A stretch of 26,466 nucleotides of DNA from an uncultured Lachnospiraceae bacterium (GTDB taxonomy: Bacteria; Bacillota; Clostridia; Lachnospirales; Lachnospiraceae): positions 1-26,466 of the forward strand of contig CAJUDQ010000046.1 in NCBI GenBank assembly GCA_910585215.1, given 5' to 3'. Shown here piece by piece: positions 16,569 through 24,091 of this stretch (positions are counted from its first letter, which is position 1; every line of letters starts with the position of its first letter). Below the pieces are notes generated by a model, which was not told the origin of the DNA, searched no databases, and worked only from the letters and a program-made list of their open reading frames with translations. The translations under genes and the position numbers were made by a program.

Positions 16569-16618
16569 GTGTCAAAGAGTTTATTTTTTCCTTATCTGGA
16601 ATAAGATATTTTTGACGC
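16569..16618 (+). terminator. Weak hairpin after the DUF1934 gene
   Basis: GTGTCAAA (16569-16576) pairs with TTTGACGC (16611-16618), with an inner CTTAT/ATAAG pairing. The T run after it is poor, so termination is uncertain. Confidence 0.3.
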
Positions 16619-16667
16619 TTTGATTTCATAAAGCAGAATGAAAAAGACAGAAATGGAGGAATGATTT

Positions 16668-16976
16668 ATGTCAGCATTACATGTAACAGAAAATAATTTT
16701 AAAGAGGAGGTATTAAATTCCAAGCTTCCTGTACTGGTGGATTTCTGGTCCCCATCCTGTGGTCCATGTCTTCGCATTGCTCCTGTGATTGAGGAGTTAT
16801 CCGAGGAGGTGTCAGAGGTAAAGTTTGCAAAGGTAAATGTAGGGGAAGAACCAAATCTGGCAGAAGAATATGGAATTATGTCCATACCGACACTTGTGCT
16901 TATCAAAGATGGAAAGGAACAAAAAAGAACCATCGGAGCTATTCCCAAGGAAATGATTCTGGAATTTATCAAATAA
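16668..16976 (+). CDS. trxA: Thioredoxin
   Basis: Small redox protein that reduces cytoplasmic disulfides. It has 102 aa, a full thioredoxin fold, active-site C31-G-P-C34 and the cis-proline loop SIPTLVLIKDG. The residue before the first Cys is Ser in a WSPSCGPC context, where classical thioredoxins have WAxWCGPC, so the active-site Trp is replaced. GGAGG lies 9 nt before the ATG. It is followed 71 bp later by thioredoxin reductase, so the two probably form one redox operon. The changed active-site flank may alter redox potential or reductase partner choice (inference). Confidence 0.92.
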   Translation: MSALHVTENNFKEEVLNSKLPVLVDFWSPSCGPCLRIAPVIEELSEEVSEVKFAKVNVGEEPNLAEEYGIMSIPTLVLIKDGKEQKRTIGAIPKEMILEFIK

Positions 16977-17047
16977 TGCCGTCAGTGTTTGCCGTATTAT
17001 CGGCTAAGGGCAGCTTATTGTTGATTGTCTGATAAGGGAAGAAAATT

Positions 17048-17956
17048 ATGTATGATATTATTATTGTAGGCGCAGGACCTGCCGGTCTGTCAGCAGCAGT
17101 CTATGGTCTGCGCGCTGGAAAGAGTGTACTTTTGCTTGAAAAGGAAAGCTATGGAGGGCAGATTATAAACACTCCTGAAATAGAAAACTATCCGGGGATA
17201 AAAAAGATATCAGGTTATGAGTTTGCTGAAAATCTTTATCAGCAGGCGGTGGATTTGGGCGCCAAGCTTCTTTATGAGGCTGTGACAGCTATAGAGACAG
17301 AGAAAGAAATCAAAAAAGTTCTGACGGCTGAAAATGAATATTTATGTAAAGCAGTTATTCTCGCAACAGGAGCAAGACACAGAAGGCTTGGTATTGAACG
17401 GGAAGAAGAGTTTGCAGGCAGAGGAGTGTCATACTGTGCGACCTGTGACGGCATGTTTTTCAAGGGAAAGGATGTCGCTGTAGCGGGAGGTGGAAATACG
17501 GCGCTTCAAGATGCACTGTTTTTGTCAAACTACTGTAAAAAGGTTTATCTGATACACCGCAGAGAGGAATTTCGCGGAGAGAAAAGACTGGCAGATGCGT
17601 TAAGAGAAAAAGAGAACGTTGAGTTTGTATTGAACTGTCAGGTAACAGCGCTTAATGGAGAGAATACCTTAACTTCAGTAACAGTGAGAGATAAAAATAC
17701 GGAAAAGGAAAAAGAGCTTTTTGTAAACGGGATTTTTATCGCTGTCGGACAGGAGCCTCAGAGTCAGATTGTGCAAAACCTGATTGATACAGATAAAGGC
17801 GGATATATTATATCGGGAGAGGACTGTGATACAAACTGCTCCGGTGTATTTACAGCGGGAGACTGCCGGACAAAATCAATCCGACAGCTTGCTACTGCCG
17901 TTTCAGACGGAGCAGTAGCGGCATTGAAAGCATGTGAATATATGGAGACGTGTTGA
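17048..17956 (+). CDS. trxB: Thioredoxin reductase (FAD, NADPH)
   Basis: Passes electrons from NADPH through FAD to thioredoxin. It has 302 aa with an N-terminal FAD-binding GAGPAGLSAAVYG, the redox pair C130-A-T-C133-D in VSYCATCDGMFF, the NADPH-binding AVAGGGNTALQDALFL with HRREEFRG (the Arg residues that prefer NADPH), and the C-terminal GVFTAGDCR with RQLATAVSDGAVAA of FAD binding. All family residues are present at normal length. AAGGGAAG precedes the ATG. It sits directly behind trxA, which is its likely substrate. Confidence 0.95.
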   Translation: MYDIIIVGAGPAGLSAAVYGLRAGKSVLLLEKESYGGQIINTPEIENYPGIKKISGYEFAENLYQQAVDLGAKLLYEAVTAIETEKEIKKVLTAENEYLCKAVILATGARHRRLGIEREEEFAGRGVSYCATCDGMFFKGKDVAVAGGGNTALQDALFLSNYCKKVYLIHRREEFRGEKRLADALREKENVEFVLNCQVTALNGENTLTSVTVRDKNTEKEKELFVNGIFIAVGQEPQSQIVQNLIDTDKGGYIISGEDCDTNCSGVFTAGDCRTKSIRQLATAVSDGAVAALKACEYMETC

Positions 17957-17969
17957 GGTATATGATATA

Positions 17970-18782
17970 TTATTTTTGTCCTCTGCGAAATTGAGTAGGG
18001 GTCATATTTGTTTTGATTTTAAATAAATTGGAAAAATAATGTTCGTCTGAAAAATTTAATAAAAATGCAATTTCGCTTATTGTCATTGCAGTTCCATGTA
18101 GAAGAGATTTGGCAGTACTGATTTTAGTGTCTAAAATATATGCATATACAGTAGTGCCAAATTCTTTTTTAAATATTCGATTTAGCTGTGATACGGATAT
18201 GTTTATATATTGAGAGACCTCTTCCACAGTCAGTTTTTTATAGATATTTATATCACAATAATTTTTTGCTTTTATTGCCTGTTTATCATAAGGAGTGACT
18301 TTTTCTCCATACCTTGAAAGTTTTTGAATAATTTTCAGAAAAACAACACTGCATTTGTCAAATAAATTTTTCGTATTTCTATCTCTCTGTTTGCAAATAT
18401 GAAAAAAATATTCAAATAAATCAAATAAGTCTATTTTTTCAAACAAATATTTACCAGAAAGTCCATAACATTGAATCAGAGAATCACATAGAGAGCCATT
18501 TACATTCATCCATATTTTTTGAAAAGGTTCTTCTTTTGAGGAATAATAATGATGGCTGCTTCCTTTTGGCAGAAGATAAACATCGCCCTTGGAAGGAAAG
18601 AACGTTTTATTATCAATCTCTATATATCCCCTTCCTTCCATAACATATTCCAGTACATATACATCAGAGTTTTCCCGTTTTATCTCATACTTTATGTCAG
18701 GCAGTGTGATGCCTGCGAGTTCAACATAAAATGGATATTTTTTAATTTCTTTGTCAATAATAAAGCTTTCAATTAGTTCCAT
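17970..18782 (-). CDS. AraC-family transcriptional regulator with cupin-like sensor domain
   Basis: A 270-aa regulator. The N-terminal 150 residues form a cupin-type ligand domain (VLEYVMEGRGYIEIDNKTF, then GDVYLLPKGSSHHYYS with the metal- or sugar-pocket pattern). The C-terminal 100 residues contain two helix-turn-helix motifs: LTVEEVSQYINISVSQLNRIFK and MTISEIAFLLNFSDEHYFSNLF followed by the family signature FK...TPTQFRR. It is transcribed divergently from a GH2 glycosidase with 131 bp between starts, the usual layout for a local activator that senses the sugar released or transported. GAGG lies 10 nt upstream of the ATG. The ligand is unknown. Confidence 0.92.
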   Translation of the reverse strand: MELIESFIIDKEIKKYPFYVELAGITLPDIKYEIKRENSDVYVLEYVMEGRGYIEIDNKTFFPSKGDVYLLPKGSSHHYYSSKEEPFQKIWMNVNGSLCDSLIQCYGLSGKYLFEKIDLFDLFEYFFHICKQRDRNTKNLFDKCSVVFLKIIQKLSRYGEKVTPYDKQAIKAKNYCDINIYKKLTVEEVSQYINISVSQLNRIFKKEFGTTVYAYILDTKISTAKSLLHGTAMTISEIAFLLNFSDEHYFSNLFKIKTNMTPTQFRRGQK

Positions 18783-18859
18783 ATGACGAAAATCCTCACT
18801 ATGATAGTTAATTTCTTTATTTTATTTTATGAAATAATCTGTTAATATGCAAGTACAGT

Positions 18860-18887
18860 TTGAGTGTTTTTGAATTGAAAATATAAA
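18860..18887 (+). promoter_or_regulatory. Candidate promoter of the GH2 glycosidase gene
   Basis: TTGAGT (18860-18865), 16-bp spacer, TATAAA (18882-18887). The AraC-type protein would be expected to bind just upstream, but no clear half-sites were identified. Confidence 0.4.
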
Positions 18888-18913
18888 TAAATGGAAAGGA
18901 AAAAGGTGAAGTT

Positions 18914-20671
18914 ATGGATTTTAGAATGGAGCATCCAAATCCTCAGTTTGAAAGAGAGAGTTGGATAAATTTAAACGGAAAATGGAGATTTGCATTTGAC
19001 TTTGGAAAAAGCGGAATAGACAGAAAGATGTATCTGGCAGATGAAGATACAAAAAAGCTTTATGGACAGACAATTAATGTTCCGTTTTGTCCGGAAAGCA
19101 GGCTGAGTGGAGTGGAGTATAAGGACTTTATAGATGCTGTATGGTATCAGCGTGAATTTACACTAAAGCAGGAAGTGCTCAAGGGCAGAGTGCTGCTTCA
19201 TTTTGGTGCAGTAGATTATAAAACACAGGTATTTATTAATGGGGAAAAAGCGGGAGAGCATATTGGAGGATATTCGTCGTTTTCCTTTGATATTACAGAA
19301 TATGTAAAACAGGGAGAAAATACAGTTACAGTTTATGCGGAGGATAATATAAGAAGCGGTGTTCAGCCAAGAGGAAAGCAATCCGGCACTTATTTTTCAC
19401 AGGGCTGTGATTATACAAGAACAACTGGCATCTGGCAAACAGTCTGGCTGGAGTTTGTGCCAAAATCTTATGTGAAAAATATTAAATATTATCCAGATAT
19501 TCAAAAAAAATGTTTTTATATGGACTGTGAGGCAGAGGGAAAAGGAACACTCGAAGTAACTGCATATTATAATGGAACACAATGTGGAAGTATAAAAGAG
19601 GAGGTTTACAAAAGCAGTCATAAAATATGTCTGAATCTTGACGAGCTGCATTTATGGGAATGTGGAAACGGCAGACTTTATGATATTATAATTGAGTATA
19701 AGGGAAGCGATTTTTGTGATAAAATAAAAAGCTATGCAGGCATGCGTGAGGTCAGAACAGAAGGATATAGATTTTTGTTAAATGGAAAATCTGTATTTCA
19801 AAGAACTGTTCTGGACCAGGGATATTACAGAGACGGAATTTATACTGCTCCCTGTGAGAAGGACCTTCTGAGGGATATCAAACTTTCAAAGGCAATGGGG
19901 TTTAACGGTGCAAGACTCCATCAGAAAATTTTTGAGCCGCGTTTTTTGTACCATTGTGACAAAGAAGGGTATCTGGTATGGGGTGAGCATGGAAACTGGG
20001 GGCTCGATTTGTCAAATCCTGAAAGTTTTCTGCACTTTCTGCCGGAATGGCTTGAGGCGATAGAGAGAGATTTTAATCATCCTTCTATTATCGGCTGGTG
20101 TCCGTTTAACGAGACATGGGACTATAATGGAAAAAGGCAGAATCCACGGATTCTTGAAAATATTTATAAAATGACAAAAGCACTGGATGTTACAAGACCA
20201 TGTATTGACACTTCGGGAAACTTTCATGTAAAAACAGATATTTATGATTTACATAATTACAGGCAGAATGTAGAGGAATTTTGCCAATGCTATAAGGAGT
20301 TTTCTGAAACAGGAGCATTTACAGAGGAGCATCCGGACAGGCAGCATTATACAAAGGGGCTTCCATTATTTATCAGTGAGTATGGGGGAATAAAATGGGA
20401 TATCACATGTGAAAATAAAGAAGCATGGGGATATGGTGAAGCGCCAAAGACAGAAAAGGAATTTATAGAAAGATATAGAGGATTGACGGAATGTCTTCTC
20501 AACCATCCTTTTATTATGGGCTTCTGCTATACACAGCTTTATGATGTGGAACAGGAAACAAACGGTTTATATGATTATGACAGAAATCCAAAATTTGATG
20601 CAAAAATATTTTATGAAATAAATACCCAAAAGGCCGCGATTGAGGACTCGCAGAATCATCCGCATGGATGA
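18914..20671 (+). CDS. Glycoside hydrolase family 2 enzyme (beta-glycosidase, substrate unknown)
   Basis: A 585-aa cytoplasmic enzyme (no signal peptide). The domains in order are a GH2 sugar-binding jelly roll (about 1-180, with VWYQREF and FGAVDYKTQVFINGEKAGEH, then GGYSSFSFDIT), an immunoglobulin-like domain, and a TIM barrel from about 285. The acid/base is Glu400 in CPFNETWD, and the nucleophile is probably Glu489 in LFISEYGGIKWD. It is short compared with beta-galactosidase LacZ (about 1000 aa) and near beta-glucuronidase size, but the activity cannot be fixed from sequence. No transporter gene accompanies it here. AAGGTG lies about 6 nt before the ATG. It probably belongs to the regulon of the divergent AraC protein. 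Confidence 0.92.
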   Translation: MDFRMEHPNPQFERESWINLNGKWRFAFDFGKSGIDRKMYLADEDTKKLYGQTINVPFCPESRLSGVEYKDFIDAVWYQREFTLKQEVLKGRVLLHFGAVDYKTQVFINGEKAGEHIGGYSSFSFDITEYVKQGENTVTVYAEDNIRSGVQPRGKQSGTYFSQGCDYTRTTGIWQTVWLEFVPKSYVKNIKYYPDIQKKCFYMDCEAEGKGTLEVTAYYNGTQCGSIKEEVYKSSHKICLNLDELHLWECGNGRLYDIIIEYKGSDFCDKIKSYAGMREVRTEGYRFLLNGKSVFQRTVLDQGYYRDGIYTAPCEKDLLRDIKLSKAMGFNGARLHQKIFEPRFLYHCDKEGYLVWGEHGNWGLDLSNPESFLHFLPEWLEAIERDFNHPSIIGWCPFNETWDYNGKRQNPRILENIYKMTKALDVTRPCIDTSGNFHVKTDIYDLHNYRQNVEEFCQCYKEFSETGAFTEEHPDRQHYTKGLPLFISEYGGIKWDITCENKEAWGYGEAPKTEKEFIERYRGLTECLLNHPFIMGFCYTQLYDVEQETNGLYDYDRNPKFDAKIFYEINTQKAAIEDSQNHPHG

Positions 20672-20703
20672 AAGTAAAAGGCAGTTCCAATAGAGAGAAG
20701 AGT

Positions 20704-20787
20704 GTTGCAAAATAATTGAAGCTTTGGGATACAGATACAACATATATTTAAGTTATCTGTATTCTGAAGCTTCGATTATTTTGCAAC
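20704..20787 (+). repeat. 34-bp RNA hairpin after the GH2 gene
   Basis: Two 34-nt arms (20704-20737 and 20754-20787, beginning GTTGCAAAATAAT and ending ATTATTTTGCAAC) with a 16-nt loop. Of 34 pairs, 30 are Watson-Crick and four are G.U wobbles when read as plus-strand RNA; none is a true mismatch. It may act as a terminator for the GH2 gene, although the T run after it is weak. Confidence 0.8.
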
Positions 20788-20828
20788 ATTTTCTGGATAG
20801 CTGATTTTACTGTATTTCATATCCTATA

Positions 20829-21197
20829 TCAGTTGTATGATTTTACATAATTTTTTATTGCTTCAAAGCTTTCTTTACTAATCACATGTTCCATTCTGCA
20901 GGCATCTTCCACAGCGGTTTTCTCCGGTACGCCAAGATGTTTCAGCCATGAGGAAAGAAATTCATGTCTTTCATAAATCATTTCGGCAATTTCTTTTCCA
21001 GAATCTGTAAGATAAATATATCCGGCTTCAGTAACCGTAATGTGTTTTTTCTCTCTCAGATGTTTCATGGCGACACTGACACTCGGCTTTTTAAATCCAA
21101 GTTCAGTTGCAATATCAACAGAACGGACAACAGGAAGTTTTTTGCTTAAAATCAATATGGTTTCCAGATAATTTTCAGCGGATTCATTTGTGGCCAT
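20829..21197 (-). CDS. DtxR-family metal-dependent regulator, iron type (short form)
   Basis: A 122-aa DNA-binding repressor that likely senses Fe(II). The N-terminal winged helix includes SVDIATELGFKKPSVSVAMKHL, and the dimer/metal domain follows. Putative metal ligands are His78 and the C100-x2-E103-H104 group in ACRMEHVIS. A Cys here matches DtxR/IdeR, whereas the manganese sensor MntR has Glu. The SH3-like third domain is missing, as in many clostridial members. An in-frame ATG at 21266 would add 23 residues, but it overlaps the predicted -10 box, so ATG 21197 with GAGGG 10 nt upstream is chosen. Candidate targets are its own promoter and feoA at 25140 (inference). Confidence 0.88.
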   Translation of the reverse strand: MATNESAENYLETILILSKKLPVVRSVDIATELGFKKPSVSVAMKHLREKKHITVTEAGYIYLTDSGKEIAEMIYERHEFLSSWLKHLGVPEKTAVEDACRMEHVISKESFEAIKNYVKSYN

Positions 21198-21264
21198 TGT
21201 ATTTGTTCCCTCATAATCTTTCCCAATTTTTATGATGCCGCAGGCATTTTTACCTTCAGCATAC

Positions 21265-21294
21265 ATTTTATCACTTTTGTGATAAGAAATTCAA
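21265..21294 (-). promoter_or_regulatory. Promoter of the DtxR-type gene with an operator-like palindrome
   Basis: On the minus strand TTGAAT (21294-21289), 18-bp spacer, TAAAAT (21270-21265). The spacer is largely filled by the dyad TTATCAC-TTTT-GTGATAA (21268-21285), a classic position for a repressor site. Confidence 0.6.
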
Positions 21295-21352
21295 ATTAAA
21301 TACAGTATAGCATGGAAAGGAGGTTTTTTCAAATATAATCTGAAGGCTTTTT

Positions 21353-22399
21353 TCAATTTAACTTTTGCCAGTTATACAGGAGTTTTTCAAGCCTGTTATA
21401 ATAACCCTTTTCAAAAAACAGATGACAGTCTGGTGATATTTCATAAGAAGAATCTTTCTGGTGTTCAAAAATTGTATGAAGCCCTTCTGTTTTTGCATTG
21501 CCAAGAAGCTTTTTTTCTTCCCTGACACTAAATATTGGACAGTCGGAAAATAGATTTCCATCAGCTGTCAGAAATATCCTCTCATAATTCAGAGAATTGG
21601 AGCTGTATTCTGCGGTTTTATATTTTGAATCAGGTATCTGATATTTTTTTAGTTTGGGCAGCAGAGAAATAATCTGATAAATATCCACTTCCATAATATG
21701 ATTGGATTTTATATACTGACGAATAAATTCGAGCATGTAATCATAATATTCTTCTACTTTAAGACGGGCACTTCCTGCAGTTTTCATCCATCGGGAGGAC
21801 TCGACAGTATGTACAAGATACATTTTGTCTACTCCCATTTCAGCCAAAAGCTGAGCTGTTGGAAGTATGGTTTTCATATTTTTTCTGTGAACATTTGTAA
21901 CAGCATTTACTCGAAAATTGTTTTCCAGACATAATTGTATGGTTTGCAGTGTTTCTTTTTGTGCGCCTTTCTGATTGCGGAGCCAGTCATGACAGCCAAT
22001 GCCGTCAAAGGAAATTTTTATCAGAGGATAACATCCGATATCCTTTAAACAATTCAGAGTGCTTTGACTGATAAATTGCCCGTTTGTGTGCAGTTCCTGT
22101 ATCGTCATATTTCGACGGTAGATACTTTCGGCAATTTCAAAAAAGTATTTGTGCAGCAAAGGTTCACCGCCAGTAATAGCCAGTGTGTGGATTCCATATT
22201 TCTGAGCTTCATCAAGCAGTTTTTCAGCCTCATTCAATGTCCATTCTTTTGCTGATAAGGTATTATCTGCCGCATAGACACAATGTAGACAGTTATAATT
22301 GCATTTTTCTGTAATCGCCCATTCCAAAACAGGAGAATATTGATTTCTGCAAATATGTGATGTTTGTAGGGCGATATTATCATTTAAAATATATTTCAT
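21353..22399 (-). CDS. Radical SAM protein of unknown function
   Basis: A 348-aa member of the radical SAM superfamily, which uses a [4Fe-4S] cluster and S-adenosylmethionine to start radical chemistry. The cluster ligands are C33-x3-C37-x2-C40 (EKCNYNCLHCVYAAD), with the SAM-binding TGGEPLLH and later LIKISFDGI and NAVTNVHRKN motifs. The C-terminal part resembles a reduced SPASM-type region: FSDCPIF and SPDCHLF carry only two Cys, too few for full auxiliary clusters. Peptide-modifying enzymes (PqqE/anSME type) look like this, but no precursor peptide gene was found in the 146 bp upstream. It follows the AgrC-like kinase on the same strand and may be co-transcribed. Confidence 0.85.
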   Translation of the reverse strand: MKYILNDNIALQTSHICRNQYSPVLEWAITEKCNYNCLHCVYAADNTLSAKEWTLNEAEKLLDEAQKYGIHTLAITGGEPLLHKYFFEIAESIYRRNMTIQELHTNGQFISQSTLNCLKDIGCYPLIKISFDGIGCHDWLRNQKGAQKETLQTIQLCLENNFRVNAVTNVHRKNMKTILPTAQLLAEMGVDKMYLVHTVESSRWMKTAGSARLKVEEYYDYMLEFIRQYIKSNHIMEVDIYQIISLLPKLKKYQIPDSKYKTAEYSSNSLNYERIFLTADGNLFSDCPIFSVREEKKLLGNAKTEGLHTIFEHQKDSSYEISPDCHLFFEKGYYNRLEKLLYNWQKLN

Positions 22400-22545
22400 T
22401 GTTTCCCGTTATTATCTCCTTTTATTTTATTGTTTTATATTTTTATGTCGTTTTTGCACAACTGCTGTTTTTGAAATAATGTGGCCTCAATCCGTTAGAT
22501 AGCAGACGCTTTATTTTTTGATAGTATCTATGTGAGTGAAATGTT

Positions 22546-23871
22546 TTAAAACAATCCCTTCTTTACTTTTAGGGGGGGGGTAGGAGGGTTTAACAGGATT
22601 TTTGTAATAAATTCTCTGTTTTTTACCACGAAGTCCGTTTGCCCATCATAGCGGGAAGCTGTTTTTATAATACTGGATACGCCCATACTGCGTCCGTTAG
22701 CGGATACAGGCAGCCCTTTGTGAAAAGTTATATTCTCAGAGCTGGTATTATAGCATTGAATAATAACTTTGTTTCCTTTTTTTGATATGCACAGGTGAAT
22801 GTTCTGGACAGGCATTTTGGAATAAATGCAGCCGTGAATTGCATTTTCAAATATATTGGCAAGAATGGCAACCCAGTCAATATCGCGAATCATGATACCC
22901 TCCGGAAGTCTGACATTCATGCTTACGTTGATATTTTTACTTTTTGCCTGTCTGGCATAAACAGATAAAACACTGTTTACAGTTTTGTTTGCACAGACAG
23001 GATTTTCATTTTTGGCCGCAATATCTTCTCCATACTGTCTGATATAACTGGTCAGGTTTTCCATATCTCCTTTCTGGATAGATTCTTCAATCAGAAGGAT
23101 ATGATGCCGTATATCATGTCTTATTCTTGCAGCTTCTTTTTCGGATTCCTCCATCAGTTCAAGCTGTTGACGAAGAAGCTGGTCATTCAGTTTTAAAAGC
23201 TCTTTTTCTGATTGATAGAGATGTTCTTTGCCCAAATGAATATAAAGGTGAAGAATAGTATATTGAATAATACCTGCCATAAATAAAGTAAAAGCGGCAC
23301 GAACCATATTAAATATGGAAAATCCCTGAAGATTTGGCCAGTAGGCTACAATAGCGCCAAGTAAAATAGAGATAAACAGTGTGATAGAGCTGAAGATATC
23401 CATTTCCTCTATCAAAAAATCCACACCGCCAAGAAATATTTTCCTCAGTTTTTTCCATGTAAAAATAAGAATCATTATTGTGCATAAAAATCTTACTAAA
23501 ATATCTATCCATAAGTTTCCATGAAAGCACCAGTGTGCCACGTCTACTCCACAGAAGGTGGCTACGGAAAAGAAATAAAATCCGGCAGCCATTTTATAAA
23601 TGGAGATATAGATGCTTTCTCTGCTTATCAGACTGCAGAAAATTCCGATAACAGGCAGGGAAGACAAAGGAGCTATTTTAATAAAGCTTTTATAGGACAC
23701 GAGATACCAGATACTGTAGCAGGTGATTAATAAAAAACCAAATATAATATAAATCCGCACAGTTTTTTTTATGGGAAATTTAGGGCGGTCAAGCATAAGA
23801 AAAAAAGACAGCATAAGTCCAGCACTTATGGTATTGCGCAGGAGTGCTATCCAAAAAGAACCTCCCAACAT
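22546..23871 (-). CDS. AgrC-like GHKL sensor histidine kinase
   Basis: A 441-aa membrane kinase with about six or seven N-terminal membrane segments (residues 8-215), a coiled linker (LLKLNDQLLRQQLELMEE), and a GHKL-type kinase domain. The phospho-acceptor is His252 in RIRHDIRHH, the N box is ILANIFENAIHGCI, and the ATP lid region is GRSMGVSSIIKTA. This is the architecture of peptide-sensing AgrC/ComD kinases. Its partner is the LytTR regulator upstream. The ribosome site AGGAGG is the end of the 207-bp inverted-repeat element. The C-terminal tail (NPPTPPLKVKKGLF) is read through a run of nine C residues, so slippage would change it. No agrB/agrD genes are near. Confidence 0.9.
   Translation of the reverse strand: MLGGSFWIALLRNTISAGLMLSFFLMLDRPKFPIKKTVRIYIIFGFLLITCYSIWYLVSYKSFIKIAPLSSLPVIGIFCSLISRESIYISIYKMAAGFYFFSVATFCGVDVAHWCFHGNLWIDILVRFLCTIMILIFTWKKLRKIFLGGVDFLIEEMDIFSSITLFISILLGAIVAYWPNLQGFSIFNMVRAAFTLFMAGIIQYTILHLYIHLGKEHLYQSEKELLKLNDQLLRQQLELMEESEKEAARIRHDIRHHILLIEESIQKGDMENLTSYIRQYGEDIAAKNENPVCANKTVNSVLSVYARQAKSKNINVSMNVRLPEGIMIRDIDWVAILANIFENAIHGCIYSKMPVQNIHLCISKKGNKVIIQCYNTSSENITFHKGLPVSANGRSMGVSSIIKTASRYDGQTDFVVKNREFITKILLNPPTPPLKVKKGLF
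22572..22580. repeat. Nine-base G/C homopolymer in the kinase C-terminal codons
   Basis: Nine G on the plus strand, nine C in the coding strand. With eight C the reading frame ends at once at TAA; with ten it extends about 20 codons past the present stop. The kinase domain lies wholly upstream, so only the tail changes. Confidence 0.8.
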
Positions 23872-23914
23872 ACTTTATTCCTCCTGTATGATTGTTTTAT
23901 CTGTCTGAATAATA

Positions 23915-23945
23915 TTAGGTCATCAAACAAAGTTTGATGACCTAA
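23915..23945. repeat. Dyad 2 of the element (14-bp arms)
   Basis: TTAGGTCATCAAAC, AAA, GTTTGATGACCTAA: perfect arms of 14 bp with a 3-bp centre. It shares the core GTCATCAAAC-N3-GTTTGATGAC with dyad 1; the centres are 57 bp apart. Confidence 0.85.
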
Positions 23946-23954
23946 ATCAGATGA

Positions 23955-23983
23955 AGTATACGGATGCATGTGCGAGTCATCAA
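23955..23983 (-). promoter_or_regulatory. Candidate promoter inside the element, facing the kinase gene
   Basis: On the minus strand TTGATG (23983-23978), 17-bp spacer, TATACT (23960-23955). A second candidate is an extended -10 TGGTACAAT ending at 23999. The opposite strand has TTGATG (23934-23939), 17 bp, TATACG (23957-23962), so the two promoter-like units face each other and share the TATAC core. Confidence 0.45.
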
Positions 23984-23998
23984 ACCTTGTTTGATGAC
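23976..23998. repeat. Dyad 1 of the element (10-bp arms)
   Basis: GTCATCAAAC, CTT, GTTTGATGAC: perfect 10-bp arms around a 3-bp centre. The arm overlaps the -35 box of the minus-strand promoter that faces the kinase gene. Confidence 0.85.
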
Positions 23999-24091
23999 AT
24001 TGTACCAGAAAAATTTATTTTTGGAATCATTTCGACATACATCGCACTTTTTCGGGTACGCATCGACAAAACAATCATACAGGAGGTTTAT

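Larger units (their letters stand above)
23880..24086. mobile_element. 207-bp element with 19-bp terminal inverted repeats (MITE-like insertion or invertible promoter)
   Basis: CCTCCTGTATGATTGTTTT (23880-23898) and its exact complement at 24068-24086 bound the element. A 6-bp direct repeat TTTATT flanks it on both sides (23874-23879 and 24087-24092). It fills the space between the response regulator stop (24092-24090) and the kinase start (23871). Removing the element and one TTTATT copy would leave the regulator stop only 7 nt before the kinase ATG, a normal tight operon. That favours insertion. But the repeat end also gives the kinase its AGGAGG, and both orientations keep it, which would also suit an invertible promoter. 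Inside are two related dyads and promoter-like sequences on both strands. It encodes no transposase or recombinase, and no second copy was seen in the window. Confidence 0.7.

Noticed and set aside
22400..22545. Precursor peptide gene between the kinase and the radical SAM gene
   Set aside because: No start codon with a ribosome site before the radical SAM start itself.
23980..24078. 32-codon minus-strand frame inside the 207-bp element, as a possible autoinducer peptide
   Set aside because: No ribosome site, no AgrD-like Cys and hydrophobic pattern, and no agrB nearby.
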